Source: CALGTL01 sp963579135
Lineage (GTDB): Bacteria > Chloroflexota > Dehalococcoidia > Lucifugimonadales > Australimonadaceae
NCBI GenBank assembly: GCA_963579135.1
Contig: CAUZFB010000003.1
Span: forward strand, 1-64,000
Length of the DNA: 64,000 bases
Reading direction: 5' to 3'
Both the position numbers and the translations under genes were made by a program. Shown one piece after another: positions 17,607 through 26,053 of the stretch (the first letter of the stretch is position 1; every line of letters starts with the position of its first letter). Under the pieces are notes generated by a model. That model was not told where the DNA came from and ran no database searches. It was given only the letters and a program-made list of their open reading frames with translations.

Positions 17607-18089
17607 CTAGCTTTGGCCGTACCGCTCGTTGAGCGCTGCTATCACATGGGGCGGCACAAGGCCGCCGATGTCTCCACCGAGTCGGGCAACCTCTTTGATG
17701 AGGCTCGCTCGAACGAATTGATATCTGCTATCGCTCATCAAGCACACGACGTCGACATCGGGCGCCAGCTTGCGGTTCATGAGCGCCATCTCGAACTCGT
17801 ACTCGAAATCCGCGTTCATGCGGATGCCACGAACGATGGTCGATGCCCCTACCGTGTGCGCCCAGTCAACGACCAACCCGCTGAAGCTCTGGACCTCAAC
17901 GTTCGGAGCGTCCTGCACTCCTTCGCCGAACATGTCCATCCGTTCCTGCGTGGTGAAGAGCGTCTGTCGCTCGGGCGCTTCGAACACCGAAACGATCACC
18001 TTGTCGAAGATCACTGCGCTTCGATGAACGATGTCAAGGTGACCGGCCGTCACGGGGTCGAAACGACCCGGGTAGATGGCAATCGTCAT
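17607..18089 (-). CDS. coaD: Phosphopantetheine adenylyltransferase
   Basis: Penultimate step of coenzyme A synthesis: 4-phosphopantetheine plus ATP gives dephospho-CoA. The nucleotidyltransferase motif is TAGH (residues 14-17 in YPGRFDPVTAGHLDI), and the C-terminal MSDSRYQFVRASLIKEVA segment matches the ISSTxVR region, with QFVRASLIKE in place of the usual FISSSLVKE. 160 residues, standard. The ATG overlaps the rsmD stop (ATGA). Confidence 0.96.
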   Translation of the reverse strand: MTIAIYPGRFDPVTAGHLDIVHRSAVIFDKVIVSVFEAPERQTLFTTQERMDMFGEGVQDAPNVEVQSFSGLVVDWAHTVGASTIVRGIRMNADFEYEFEMALMNRKLAPDVDVVCLMSDSRYQFVRASLIKEVARLGGDIGGLVPPHVIAALNERYGQS

Positions 18090-18661
18090 GCGATCCCTTC
18101 CGTTTCAGCAGTCCGATAGAAAGCCAGCGAGGCATCTCCGTAGCGGCGGTCCTGCCAGCGCTTGAGCACACCAAGGCGTTCCGAGGCCGTCACACGGCTC
18201 GCGTGGCCGACGATTGCTATACCGTCTTCGCCGAGGAGTCCCAAGCTGCCGATGCGCTCGACCACTTCGTGAGGGAACGGTTGAGTGTACGGAGGGTCCA
18301 TCAACATGAAGTCGTAAGGACCTTCGAGCTCTTCGATGGCCTTGAGGACGTCGTTCCGCAACACGGTCGCCCGGCTCGCCAGCTTCGTGTCGCGGAGGTT
18401 GTCGCGGATGACGTCAATCTGCCGACGGTCGGCTTCGACAAAGTCTGCGTGAGCGGCCCCTCTGCTGAGAGCCTCGATACCCAGCGATCCTGTTCCTGCA
18501 TACAAGTCCACGATTTTGGCTTCCTCCAGCCCATATCCCACGAGGATATTGAACAATGCACTACGAACCCGGTCGGTTGTGGGCCTGACGCCCGGGGACC
18601 GTGGGGATCGAAGAGTTGTTCCTCGAGCGACGCCTCCCGTAACGCGCACGTCACACCTCAC
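18086..18661 (-). CDS. rsmD: 16S rRNA (guanine(966)-N2)-methyltransferase
   Basis: S-adenosylmethionine-dependent methylation of G966 in 16S rRNA. VDLYAGTGSLGIEALSRGA (residues 51-69) is the SAM-binding motif I and DPPY (122-125) the amino-methyltransferase active site. RSPRSPGVRPTTDRVRSALF at 18-37 is typical for RsmD. GTG start; a TATTAC -10-like box lies 15 bases upstream. rsmD-coaD is a widely conserved pair. Confidence 0.94.
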   Translation of the reverse strand: MRCDVRVTGGVARGTTLRSPRSPGVRPTTDRVRSALFNILVGYGLEEAKIVDLYAGTGSLGIEALSRGAAHADFVEADRRQIDVIRDNLRDTKLASRATVLRNDVLKAIEELEGPYDFMLMDPPYTQPFPHEVVERIGSLGLLGEDGIAIVGHASRVTASERLGVLKRWQDRRYGDASLAFYRTAETEGIA

Positions 18662-18806
18662 GCCCGCAAATGCACGGTAATACTGGTCGTGATTCTAAAC
18701 TTTGTTTGAACTTAGGTTCAATCATTTGCAGAAACCGATCACAAGCGATTCAGGCGTCATGTGGGCACATGCCGGCGGCATGGTGGCGCCCACGCCATAA
18801 CCAAAA

Positions 18807-18835
18807 TTGCCGCTCCTGCCCTGGTGGGGTAAAAT
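18807..18835 (+). promoter_or_regulatory. Probable greA promoter
   Basis: TTGCCG (18807-18812), 17 bp, TAAAAT (18830-18835). It lies in the 273-bp divergent gap between rsmD and greA, which otherwise shows no gene. The leader to greA would be about 93 bases. Confidence 0.55.
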
Positions 18836-18934
18836 CAAGGAGCCCCTTGAGCGTCGTCGCACCGGGAACCCTAGGGGGACTCGGTCTTTGGTTTCTGTGT
18901 TTCTTCTGGCACGCTCCACCCGTGGAGGGATGAC

Positions 18935-19414
18935 ATGGCCGCTAACGACACCTACCTCACCACGGAAGGCCTACGTGGGCTCGAAGAAGAACTCGAGCAG
19001 CTGCGCAGTGTGCGTCGGATGGAGATTGTTGAACGGATCCAGGCTGCTAAAGAGGCAGGCGTGCTCGAGAACGCAGAGTACGAAGAAGCGAAGACTGAGC
19101 AAGGGTTCGTCGAAGGACGCATCCGTGGTCTGGAATCGATGATTCAGAATGCGATTATCATCCCTAATCACTCGAACGCCAAGCAGAAGTCGAGCGTTAT
19201 CGAGCTCGGCTCAATCGTGAAGATCCAGCAACTCGGCGGGAAAAAGGACGAGACCTACACCATCGTAGGTAGTACCGAGGCGTCACCCACTGAGGGTAAA
19301 ATCTCCAACGAATCACCTTTGGGACAAGCCCTCCTCGGCAAATCGGCTGACGATGAAGTCGAGTTCGCGGTGCCTGCAGGTGTTCAACGCTTCAAGGTCA
19401 TGACCGTTCGTTAA
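18935..19414 (+). CDS. greA: Transcription elongation factor GreA, variant tip
   Basis: Binds the RNA polymerase secondary channel and stimulates cleavage of backtracked RNA. The 159 residues show the N-terminal coiled coil (YLTTEGLRGLEEELEQL to GFVEGRIRGLESMI) and the FKBP-like C-terminal domain (VELGSIVKIQQ-like IELGSIVKIQ, ISNESPLGQALLGKSADDEV). The tip that usually reads GDLxENAEY reads GVLENAEY here (residues 42-49): the catalytic Asp is Val and one residue is missing, while the Glu remains. Cleavage activity may therefore be altered. lysS follows 46 bases downstream. Confidence 0.93.
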   Translation: MAANDTYLTTEGLRGLEEELEQLRSVRRMEIVERIQAAKEAGVLENAEYEEAKTEQGFVEGRIRGLESMIQNAIIIPNHSNAKQKSSVIELGSIVKIQQLGGKKDETYTIVGSTEASPTEGKISNESPLGQALLGKSADDEVEFAVPAGVQRFKVMTVR

Positions 19415-19460
19415 CCCGGGACGCCCCGGCCTGATCCCACTGCACTAGACGGAGTAACCC

Positions 19461-21017
19461 ATGCCACAGCGCGGAGACGAGCTCTTGCGGAGCCGCCGCT
19501 TGAAGTTGGAGAGGCTTGTAAAACGAGGCGTCGATCCGTTCCCTCCTCGATTCAACAGAAGTCACACCGCCGCCGAAGCGACGGCGGCGTTCACAGCTGC
19601 GCCGGATGGCGCAGACGTCGAAGGCGTCGAGGTGTCGGTGGCAGGGCGGATGATCCGGCTACGCAGCATGGGCAAGGCATCGTTCGCGGACATCGAAGAC
19701 TCCGAGGGTAACCTTCAGCTCTTCATGCGGCAGAACACGCTAGGCGACGGCTACGCCCTCCTGGATGACCTAGACCTTGGCGACTTCGTTGGAGCGACGG
19801 GCACGATGATGCGCACCAGGATGGGGGAGGTCTCTGTCGCAGTGCAAAGTGTGACGCTGCTCGCCAAGGCGGTGCGACCTCCGCCAGAGAAGTTCCACGG
19901 CCTTCGCGACGTGGAGCAGCGGTATCGACAGCGCTACCTAGACCTGATGTCCAACCGTGACGTCCACGACACGATGAGGGCACGCAGCCGCATCATCACC
20001 GGAATCCGTTCGTTCTTCGACTCCCGCGGATACCTGGAAGTCGATACGCCCGTCCTGGTGCCAGTGCCTGCGGGGGCGATGGCACAGCCGTTCATCACGC
20101 ACCACAACGCCTTGGACCGCCAACTATACCTACGCATCGCGACCGAGTTGTACCTTAAGCGCCTAATCGTGGGCGGGATGGACAAGGTCTACGAGATTGG
20201 TCGCGTGTTCCGCAACGAGGGCATCGACGCCGACCACAACCCCGAGTTCACCCTACTGGAGAGCTACGAGGCGTACGCGGACTACAACGACATCATGCGG
20301 TTGGTGGAGACGTTGGTGCCGCAGGTCGCTCTGGAAACCACCGGCGCTACGACGGTGACTTACGAGCGAGTCGAACTACGGCTCAACGGTCCGTGGCCTC
20401 GACTGTCGCTGCACGAGGGCGTGAAGCAGTACGCAGGCTTAGACCTCAACGACTACCCCGATGCGGCGGGGCTCACGGACAAGATGCGGGAGCTAGGTGT
20501 GCCCGCGACGTACGCGGAGAGCCGAGGGAGGCTGATTGACAAGCTGGTCGGGACGTACGTGGAGCCGAAGCTGATCCAGCCAACGTTCCTGGTGGACTAC
20601 CCGGTAGAGATGTCGCCGCTGGCCAAGGCCAGCCCCACCGACCCGCGTTACGCGGAGCGTTTCGAGGCGTTTGCGGCAGGCATGGAGATCGCGAACTCCT
20701 TCACGGAGCTGAACGATCCGGACGTGCAACGGTCGCGATTCACAGAGCAGGAAGAGTTACGCAAGCGCTACCAGGGCGAGGACCTCGACCGGATGGACGA
20801 GGACTTCATCACTGCGCTGGAGCATGGGATGCCGCCCACGGGTGGGCTGGGGATCGGTATCGACCGTCTGGTGATGCTGATCACGGGGCAGAAGTCGATC
20901 CGGGACGTGTTGCTCTTCCCGCAGACGCGCAGCACTCAGGCCCCTCTCCATGCCGGCGACGATGAAGTTGACGAGAATCCCGGAGACGAGCCTCCGATTG
21001 GCCCTACCGCACGGTAG
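19461..21017 (+). CDS. lysS: Lysyl-tRNA synthetase, class II
   Basis: Charges tRNA(Lys). The OB-fold anticodon domain spans about residues 55-145; the class II core includes DLMSNRDVHDTMRARSRII, motif 2 VYEIGRVFRNEGIDADHNPEF and motif 3 GLGIGIDRLVML near residue 470. 518 residues, normal for bacterial class II LysRS, with a short acidic C-terminal tail. GACGGAGTAACCC upstream of the ATG is a clear ribosome-binding site. Probably co-transcribed with greA. Confidence 0.97.
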   Translation: MPQRGDELLRSRRLKLERLVKRGVDPFPPRFNRSHTAAEATAAFTAAPDGADVEGVEVSVAGRMIRLRSMGKASFADIEDSEGNLQLFMRQNTLGDGYALLDDLDLGDFVGATGTMMRTRMGEVSVAVQSVTLLAKAVRPPPEKFHGLRDVEQRYRQRYLDLMSNRDVHDTMRARSRIITGIRSFFDSRGYLEVDTPVLVPVPAGAMAQPFITHHNALDRQLYLRIATELYLKRLIVGGMDKVYEIGRVFRNEGIDADHNPEFTLLESYEAYADYNDIMRLVETLVPQVALETTGATTVTYERVELRLNGPWPRLSLHEGVKQYAGLDLNDYPDAAGLTDKMRELGVPATYAESRGRLIDKLVGTYVEPKLIQPTFLVDYPVEMSPLAKASPTDPRYAERFEAFAAGMEIANSFTELNDPDVQRSRFTEQEELRKRYQGEDLDRMDEDFITALEHGMPPTGGLGIGIDRLVMLITGQKSIRDVLLFPQTRSTQAPLHAGDDEVDENPGDEPPIGPTAR

Positions 21018-21024
21018 GAGCTGC

Positions 21025-21281
21025 TTGGCTTTCCATGTCTACATCCTGACCGTGCGGACGGCTCCTATTACACCGGCCACACTGAAGACCTAACCCGTAG
21101 GATGGCTCAAAGCCACTCTGGCGAGCTAGGTGGTTACACGACCAACCGCCGCCCGCTGGCGCTGGCGTTTTCCCGAGAATTCCATACGCGTGCTCAGGTC
21201 CTCGCATCCGAACGCGCGACCAAAGGCTGGGCACGGGACAAGAAATCAGCGTTCATCGCGGGTGATTGGAACCTACGTTAA
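21025..21281 (+). pseudogene. Frameshifted GIY-YIG endonuclease-like gene
   Basis: A TTG at 21025 preceded by AGGAG opens a frame reading AFHVYILT, the GIY (VYIL) strand. Near 21050 the homology moves to another frame, which reads DGSYYTGHTEDLTRRMAQ, GGYTTNRRPLALAF, EFHTRAQVLASERATKGWAR and ends KSAFIAGDW before a TAA at 21279-21281. This is a complete small GIY-YIG protein (UvrC-N-like, YhbQ/SLX1 type, about 85 residues) split by one indel. No start codon in the second frame after the stop at 21015. Either a recent pseudogene or a sequencing error. Confidence 0.75.
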
Positions 21282-21363
21282 CGGCCAGCGTCGGGTCGTA
21301 GTTCGAGAACCTCACCAGGCACGGAACACTCTCCACTCCCCTGCCTCCGGACTCCCGCCGCCG

Positions 21364-21385
21364 TTCATCCTGAGCACTCGAAGGA
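21364..21385. repeat. Second copy of the dispersed repeat
   Basis: TTCATCCTGAGCACTCGAAGGA is the reverse-complement counterpart of the 7321-7355 copy, sharing TCCTTCG at one end and CTCAGGATGA at the other with a shorter middle. It lies in the 148-bp gap between the GIY-YIG remnant and ridA, where I see no gene. Confidence 0.5.
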
Positions 21386-21429
21386 CGATCGAACGCCAGG
21401 CGAACTGCCACGCCGATGCCCAATCCCCT

Positions 21430-21894
21430 CTAGGGCTCGACCTCGATCACGGCCTCGATCTCCACTGCCATGCCGTTAGGGAGCGTGGTGAGGCCAACGG
21501 CGCTGCGGGCGTGCTTGCCTCGATCACCATACAGCTCAACGAGGAGGTCAGAGCATCCGTTGACAACTGCCGGTGGTTGGGTGAAATCCGGGTCGCTGTT
21601 GACCATGCCCAACAGCTTCACGAAGCGCACCACCTTGTCCAGGTCACCGATCTCGTTGCGGAGGTTGCCGAGCATGCTTACGGCACACCACCGGGCGGCC
21701 TCATAGCCTTGCTCCACGGTCAGGTCGCGCCCCAGCTTGCCCAGCGTTAACTCCCCGTTGGCCTGTCGTGGGCCGACGCCAGCAAGGTAGACCAGGTTTC
21801 CTGTACGTACGGCTGAAACGTAGTTACCGCCGGGCTTGCCCGGCGGGGGCAACTCTATCCCCATGTCCTTCAGCTTGTTTTCGATCAACGACAT
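21430..21894 (-). CDS. RidA family protein (YjgF/YER057c/UK114)
   Basis: 154 residues, slightly longer than canonical RidA. RidA hydrolyses reactive enamine/imine intermediates from PLP enzymes. The core GNLVYLAGVGPRQANGEL (near 32-49), KVVRFVKLLGMVNSDPDF and the catalytic-arginine region KHARSAVGLTTLPNGMAVEIEAVIEV are present. Longer RidA members may have other substrates. GGGAGGCGCGCG precedes the ATG. Confidence 0.87.
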   Translation of the reverse strand: MSLIENKLKDMGIELPPPGKPGGNYVSAVRTGNLVYLAGVGPRQANGELTLGKLGRDLTVEQGYEAARWCAVSMLGNLRNEIGDLDKVVRFVKLLGMVNSDPDFTQPPAVVNGCSDLLVELYGDRGKHARSAVGLTTLPNGMAVEIEAVIEVEP

Positions 21895-22066
21895 CGCGCG
21901 CCTCCCGTTGTTGTTTAGTGAGGCGTTACGTTACCAGCGCGGAGTCCACCCATCCAAGTCGACCCTCGCTTAGTCTGCACCCCTATTCCACCGACGGGAT
22001 GTTCCACCGAACCGGAAGGCGCGGCTAGTTATCGCTGGCATTCATGGACCGAGCGGTGGACAGGCG

Positions 22067-22545
22067 CTAGTGCGCCCAGTCGGTGGTACCGCGGAATCGG
22101 AGAGCCAGCAAGGTCCGCCCTTGGTGGACAGCCGCCTTCGTCCAGTAGAGTTCCCACCCGAATGCCCAATCCGGTTCCTCGTTGGACAGACCGACGACGT
22201 CATGAAGCACCACCGCGACCCGCAGTTCTAGTGGTAGGCACATCAATCCGTTCGCCACGGTTCGCTGCGGTTCGTGAATGAAGGCAGCGCGGGTTCTAAG
22301 CAGTCGGCGCAGCTGGACCCCTTAGGTCGCGAGCTTGGAATCCTCAATCCCGCCTGCACCACTGACCGGCACAGAGCCGGATACTCGGCGGTTCCCGAGT
22401 GCCGGAAGGCCACTTCAGCAATCTCTTCAGCTTTAGCAACGTCTTGGAATATCGAATAGCCGACGTTGAACGTGCGATCGGTCGAGTCTCCGATACTTTG
22501 ACTGGACTCCACTGCCTGATGAGTGACCCTGCTCTGGTAATTCAT
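22067..22545 (-). pseudogene. Decayed ECF-type sigma factor
   Basis: Two minus-strand frames together resemble an ECF sigma factor. The upstream piece (22545 down to 22243) contains FQDVAKAEEIAEVAFRH and EYPALC, like region 2 DxxxAEDxxQEAF. The downstream piece (22258 down to 22067, in another frame) contains LPLELRVAVVLHDVVGLSNEE and WTKAAVHQGRTLLAL, like region 4 helix-turn-helix (LPxxxRxVxxLxDVxGLSxxEIA...TxKxxxHRGR). The middle of region 4 is degraded (PDWAFGWELY). A frame change and substitutions in the recognition helix suggest a dead gene. Confidence 0.6.
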
Positions 22546-23021
22546 GAGTGGACTCCTTCAAAGGAAAGCCCAGTTGGCCGTAATGCGTGCCTGAATACGA
22601 ATCGGGACGAAGCCTGCCGGAGGCAACACCCGATAGACAGGGAACGGGGACATTTCAGTGTCTGTACATCCCTTACCTGCTGCCACTAGATCTGCGGTGG
22701 ATTGCATCGGTCACCGTCACCACTCTGTCCGCCACACCGGCGGCTCTCCCCGTGAATTAGTGCCATGCTACTCACATTGCGTGCCTCATTTATGAGTTAA
22801 CCCCTGGTCGATGTGAAGGAACGGTGAAAGCCAAAGGCCCCTGAGCCAGCGCTTGTTGCCACGATGTTCCGAAACGCGTCGTATAGCGTCACGTGAGGCG
22901 CGTTATGCCGCCTCAACTCCACTCGATGATGGAAGAGGCGATGATCGCCGCACAATCGCGAGCGCAGTGGATACGCTTGCTATACTCGGCGTCACTATCC
23001 CGCGCAGCGGAGGCACCAACG
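22546..23021. other. Gene-poor stretch upstream of the class II aldolase
   Basis: No convincing gene in 476 bases. 22640-22672 reads GGGAACGGGGACA followed six bases later by TGTCTGTACATCCC, an imperfect inverted pair resembling ends of REP-associated (Y1) transposase elements as I remember them; low confidence. TATACT at 22981-22986 is a likely -10 for the aldolase gene, giving a leader of about 30 bases with GGAGG before the ATG. Confidence 0.35.
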
Positions 23022-23765
23022 ATGGAAATCGGCAGCAAGAACGCTACGTACCCCGCAGATGAATGGCAGGCGCGGGTCCACCTTGCCGCCGCCTACCGCC
23101 TGACCGACATGTTCGGGATGACCACGCTGGTCTACAACCACATCACAGCCCGTGTGCCGGGAACGACTGATCAGTTCCTAATCAACGAGTTCGGCATCGG
23201 CTACAACGAGGTCACCGCCTCCAACCTCGTGAAAATCGATCTCGATGGCAATGTGATCGAAGGCGGGCACACAATCAATCTGCCGGGGTACGTTATCCAC
23301 AGCGCCGTGCACGCGGCGCGGCATGACGTGAATTGCGTGATGCACACGCACACCCCCTACGGCATGGCAGTGTCGGCGCTTGAAAGCGGGTTCATACCGC
23401 TGCAACAGGACACGTACGGATTCCACAACGACATCTCGTACCACGAATTCGAAGGCCTCGCCGTCGATGTCGAAGAACGCGAGCGTCTCGTGACAGACCT
23501 GGGGAACACCCACAACATGGTGCTGCGCAATCACGGTCTGCTGACGCTCGGCGGAAACGTGTCGGACGCATGGGGACGCATGTGGAACCTGGAGCGCGCG
23601 TGCCAGGTCCAAGTGCTCGCGATGTCGACGGGCCAACAGTTGCACCAAGCGCCCATCGAGGCGATTGCGAAAACAGCCGCGCTGGTGGGCAAAAATCCGG
23701 CGGGCATGGCGTGGCCTTGGCTGCTGCGCCAACTCGATGCCAAAGACCCGTCGTATCAGTCATAG
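23022..23765 (+). CDS. Class II aldolase/adducin family protein
   Basis: 247 residues. Zinc-dependent aldolase fold: His108 and His110 in MHTHTPYG and His171 in LRNHGLLTLGG are the metal ligands, and NHITARVPG with FLINEFGIGYNEVTASNLVKID is the N-terminal signature. The family cleaves phosphorylated ketoses or decarboxylates sugar-acid-like substrates; this longer, adducin-like subgroup has uncharacterised substrates. An in-frame extension reaches 22893 but the ATG at 23022 has GGAGGCACCAACG upstream and starts the homology. serS follows 42 bases later. Confidence 0.87.
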   Translation: MEIGSKNATYPADEWQARVHLAAAYRLTDMFGMTTLVYNHITARVPGTTDQFLINEFGIGYNEVTASNLVKIDLDGNVIEGGHTINLPGYVIHSAVHAARHDVNCVMHTHTPYGMAVSALESGFIPLQQDTYGFHNDISYHEFEGLAVDVEERERLVTDLGNTHNMVLRNHGLLTLGGNVSDAWGRMWNLERACQVQVLAMSTGQQLHQAPIEAIAKTAALVGKNPAGMAWPWLLRQLDAKDPSYQS

Positions 23766-23807
23766 TCCTAGTTCGACCGCAGGCAAGTCCGAGAAGAGAA
23801 TTGTCAC

Positions 23808-25097
23808 ATGATCAGCATCGACCTCATCAGGCGCGACCCGGAAACAGTGCGCCGCTCGCTCAGCCGCCGTCAGGAAGAGGCAGGCGTTATCGACGAGATC
23901 CTCGCGCTCGATGAGCAGCGGCGGACGACCATAGCGGCTGCCGACATCCTGCGTGCGGAGCGCAACGAGGCCAGCAAGGCCATTGGCGCTCTTATGAAAG
24001 CGGGGCAGGGGGATTACGCCGAGCAGCAGAAGGAGGCCGTTCGCCAGACAGGCGAGCGTCTCAAAACACTCGACGAGGCGTTACGCGGTCTCGACGAGCG
24101 CACCAGCGAGTTGATGCTGAACCTGCCGAACGTCGTGTCCGACGAGGTCCCGGACGGGCCGGATGAGAGCGGCAATGTGGTGATCTGGGAAGAGGGCGAG
24201 CGCGCCACCTACGACTTCGAGCTGAAACCGCATTGGGAGCTATCCGAATCCCTCGGGATTACCGACTTCGAGCGGGGCGCGAAGGTGTCGGGGCGCATGT
24301 TCTACGTACTGGGCGACACGGGCGCTCGGCTCCAGCGAGCGCTGGTCAACTACATGATCGATCTGCACCGCAGCAAGCACGGCTACGAAGAGCGCGGGGT
24401 GCCGTTCCTGGTGCTCCAAGAGACGATGATTGGCAGCAGCAATCTGCCGAAATTCGCGGATGCCCTCTACCACGACGCTGACGAGGACCTATGGCTAATC
24501 CCGACGGCCGAGGTGCCGCTGACCAATCTGCATCGCGACGAGATACTCGACCCCGGTACGCTGCCTATCCGCTACATGGCGCACACTCCGTGCTTCCGCA
24601 AAGAGCGCGCGGCGGCCGGCCAGCAGGTGCGCGGGCTCAAGCGCGTGCATCAGTTCGAGAAGGTGGAGATGTACCAGTTCGTGGAACCCGAGCACTCCAT
24701 GGAGACGCTCGACGCCATCGTGGAGGCAGCGGCTGACGTCATACGTGGCTTGCACCTGCCGTTCCACCTGCTCCAGCTGTGCACAGGGGACATCAGCTTC
24801 CCCTCGGCCAAGAGCTTCGATCTGGAGATCTACACACCAGCTAGCGATGAGTGGCTCGAGGTCAGCTCCTGCTCCAATTGCACGGATTTCCAGTCGCGTC
24901 GCTCCAACATTCGGTTCCGGCGAGAGCTCGGCGGGAAAACCGAGTTCGTGCACACACTCAACGGGTCTGGCCTGGCGTTACCACGCGTGATCATCGCGAT
25001 CCTGGAGACGTACCAGCAAGCGGACGGCTCGGTGCGCCTGCCGGACGTCCTCGTACCCTACATGGGCAGCCAGGAAGTACTGGAGCCCGTCAGGTAG
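23808..25097 (+). CDS. serS: Seryl-tRNA synthetase
   Basis: Charges tRNA(Ser). N-terminal tRNA-binding coiled coil spans about residues 25-100; the class II catalytic core includes LIPTAEVPLTNLHRDEIL, motif 2 TPCFRKERAAAGQQVRGLKRVHQFEKVE, SCSNCTDFQSRR and motif 3 LNGSGLALPRVIIAILETYQ fragments near the C-terminus. 429 residues, standard. GAGAAGAGAATTGTCAC upstream of the ATG. No T-box leader precedes it. Confidence 0.97.
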   Translation: MISIDLIRRDPETVRRSLSRRQEEAGVIDEILALDEQRRTTIAAADILRAERNEASKAIGALMKAGQGDYAEQQKEAVRQTGERLKTLDEALRGLDERTSELMLNLPNVVSDEVPDGPDESGNVVIWEEGERATYDFELKPHWELSESLGITDFERGAKVSGRMFYVLGDTGARLQRALVNYMIDLHRSKHGYEERGVPFLVLQETMIGSSNLPKFADALYHDADEDLWLIPTAEVPLTNLHRDEILDPGTLPIRYMAHTPCFRKERAAAGQQVRGLKRVHQFEKVEMYQFVEPEHSMETLDAIVEAAADVIRGLHLPFHLLQLCTGDISFPSAKSFDLEIYTPASDEWLEVSSCSNCTDFQSRRSNIRFRRELGGKTEFVHTLNGSGLALPRVIIAILETYQQADGSVRLPDVLVPYMGSQEVLEPVR

Positions 25098-25123
25098 GGC
25101 CATTCAATGTCCAAGAATCTCGC

Positions 25124-25369
25124 GATTTCACCACAGCAGTGCGAAGCCATCGCTTAGGGGCACTGTTCATCACTGCCATCGCAACCGGGCTTAGACAAAG
25201 GGAATTGCTTGGCCTCAGGTGGGACGACTTGGATTTGGCCACGCAGCAACTGACAGTCCAAAATACCCTCGTGTGATCGCGGCGAGATCGCCTCTGGTCT
25301 TTATCCGAGCTAAAGACCGAGCGCAGCCGTCGCACTCTGTGGCTGCCCAACGCTAGCATCAGCCATTAG
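25124..25369 (+). pseudogene. Tyrosine recombinase (phage integrase) remnant
   Basis: One frame reads SHRLGALFITAIATGLRQRE then LLGLRWDDLDLATQQLTVQN, the box I region with its catalytic Arg, to a TGA at 25274-25276. The same frame then continues ELKTERSRRTLWLP, which is the beta-hairpin region after box I in integrases, to a TAG at 25367. The N-terminal core-binding domain and the C-terminal HxxR and Tyr motifs are missing. It begins 26 bases after serS. I read it as the relic of an integrated element. Confidence 0.7.
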
Positions 25370-25598
25370 TCAGGTATGCCACGAGACCCCTGCATCTGGT
25401 AACGGCCAGGGAAACAATGGTGGGCGGGACTGCGCTCAAACCTGTGAGCAGTCGTTCTTGAGTCACCCGGAATCGCGGCCTGGGTCCTCCGAGAGCGATT
25501 CGAGGCAGGCGAATACTTAGCATGTAATCGGTGACGACTTCGGCGTCTCTCTGAGAAAACTCGATGCTGCCCTCCAGTTTGAAGGCCTTCAAGCCGCC

Positions 25599-25963
25599 AT
25601 AAGACGTTTTTTCGACCGGGACTTCGGCCACAAAGTCCCCGCCGCCCTTCGGCGGCTTGGTCTCGATATCGTCTGTCATGACGAACAACGACTCGCCTCT
25701 GATATCACTGAAGAGGTCTGGCTCGCGATCGCGGGGGCGTTGGGCTGGACTGTGGCGACACATGACTCTCATATCGCCAGCAACCTTGCGGAGCGGCAAG
25801 CACTTTCCCACGCTGGAGTCGGGTGCTTTATTCTCGACGGTGGCAGCGCAACACAATGAGAGAAGGTCAGGACGCTAGCCAGCGCTGGGCCGCAGCCATT
25901 GCCGCGACTTACAATCCCCATCCATACATTTGGCGGTTCCATCAGCGTTCAGGTTACCGTTGA
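25599..25963 (+). pseudogene. PIN-like domain toxin remnant
   Basis: From 25599 the frame reads RRFFDRDFGHKVPAALRRLG, then LASDITEEVWLAIAGALGW, TVATHDSHIASNLAERQALS and GCFILDGG. This follows the PIN-like (VapC-related) single-domain toxin pattern with acidic residues FFDRD, ITEEVW and THDSH. It stops at a TGA at 25857; in another frame the homology resumes as SQRWAAAIAATYNPHPYIWR and FHQRSGY, ending at a TGA at 25961-25963. The codon where a start is expected is ATA. Frameshift plus lost start indicate decay. No antitoxin is recognised upstream (25370-25598). Confidence 0.65.
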
Positions 25964-25995
25964 CTCTCTCCTTGACGAATCATTTACCCACGCAC

Positions 25996-26030
25996 AACAA
26001 AAGCCCCGCTTCAGAAGCGGGGCTTTTGTT
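25996..26030. terminator. Bidirectional intrinsic terminator
   Basis: A 17-bp perfect inverted repeat (AACAAAAGCCCCGCTTC at 25996-26012 and its complement at 26014-26030) has an A-rich left flank and T-rich right flank, so it can terminate transcription from both sides. It lies 24 bases beyond the fmdB stop on the minus strand. Confidence 0.9.
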
Positions 26031-26053
26031 GTTACTTGCTCACGCCTGGCCAG

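Noticed and set aside
25359..25856. Minus-strand open frame of 165 codons
   Set aside because: No recognisable family, and the opposite strand carries PIN-like toxin and integrase segments over the same bases.
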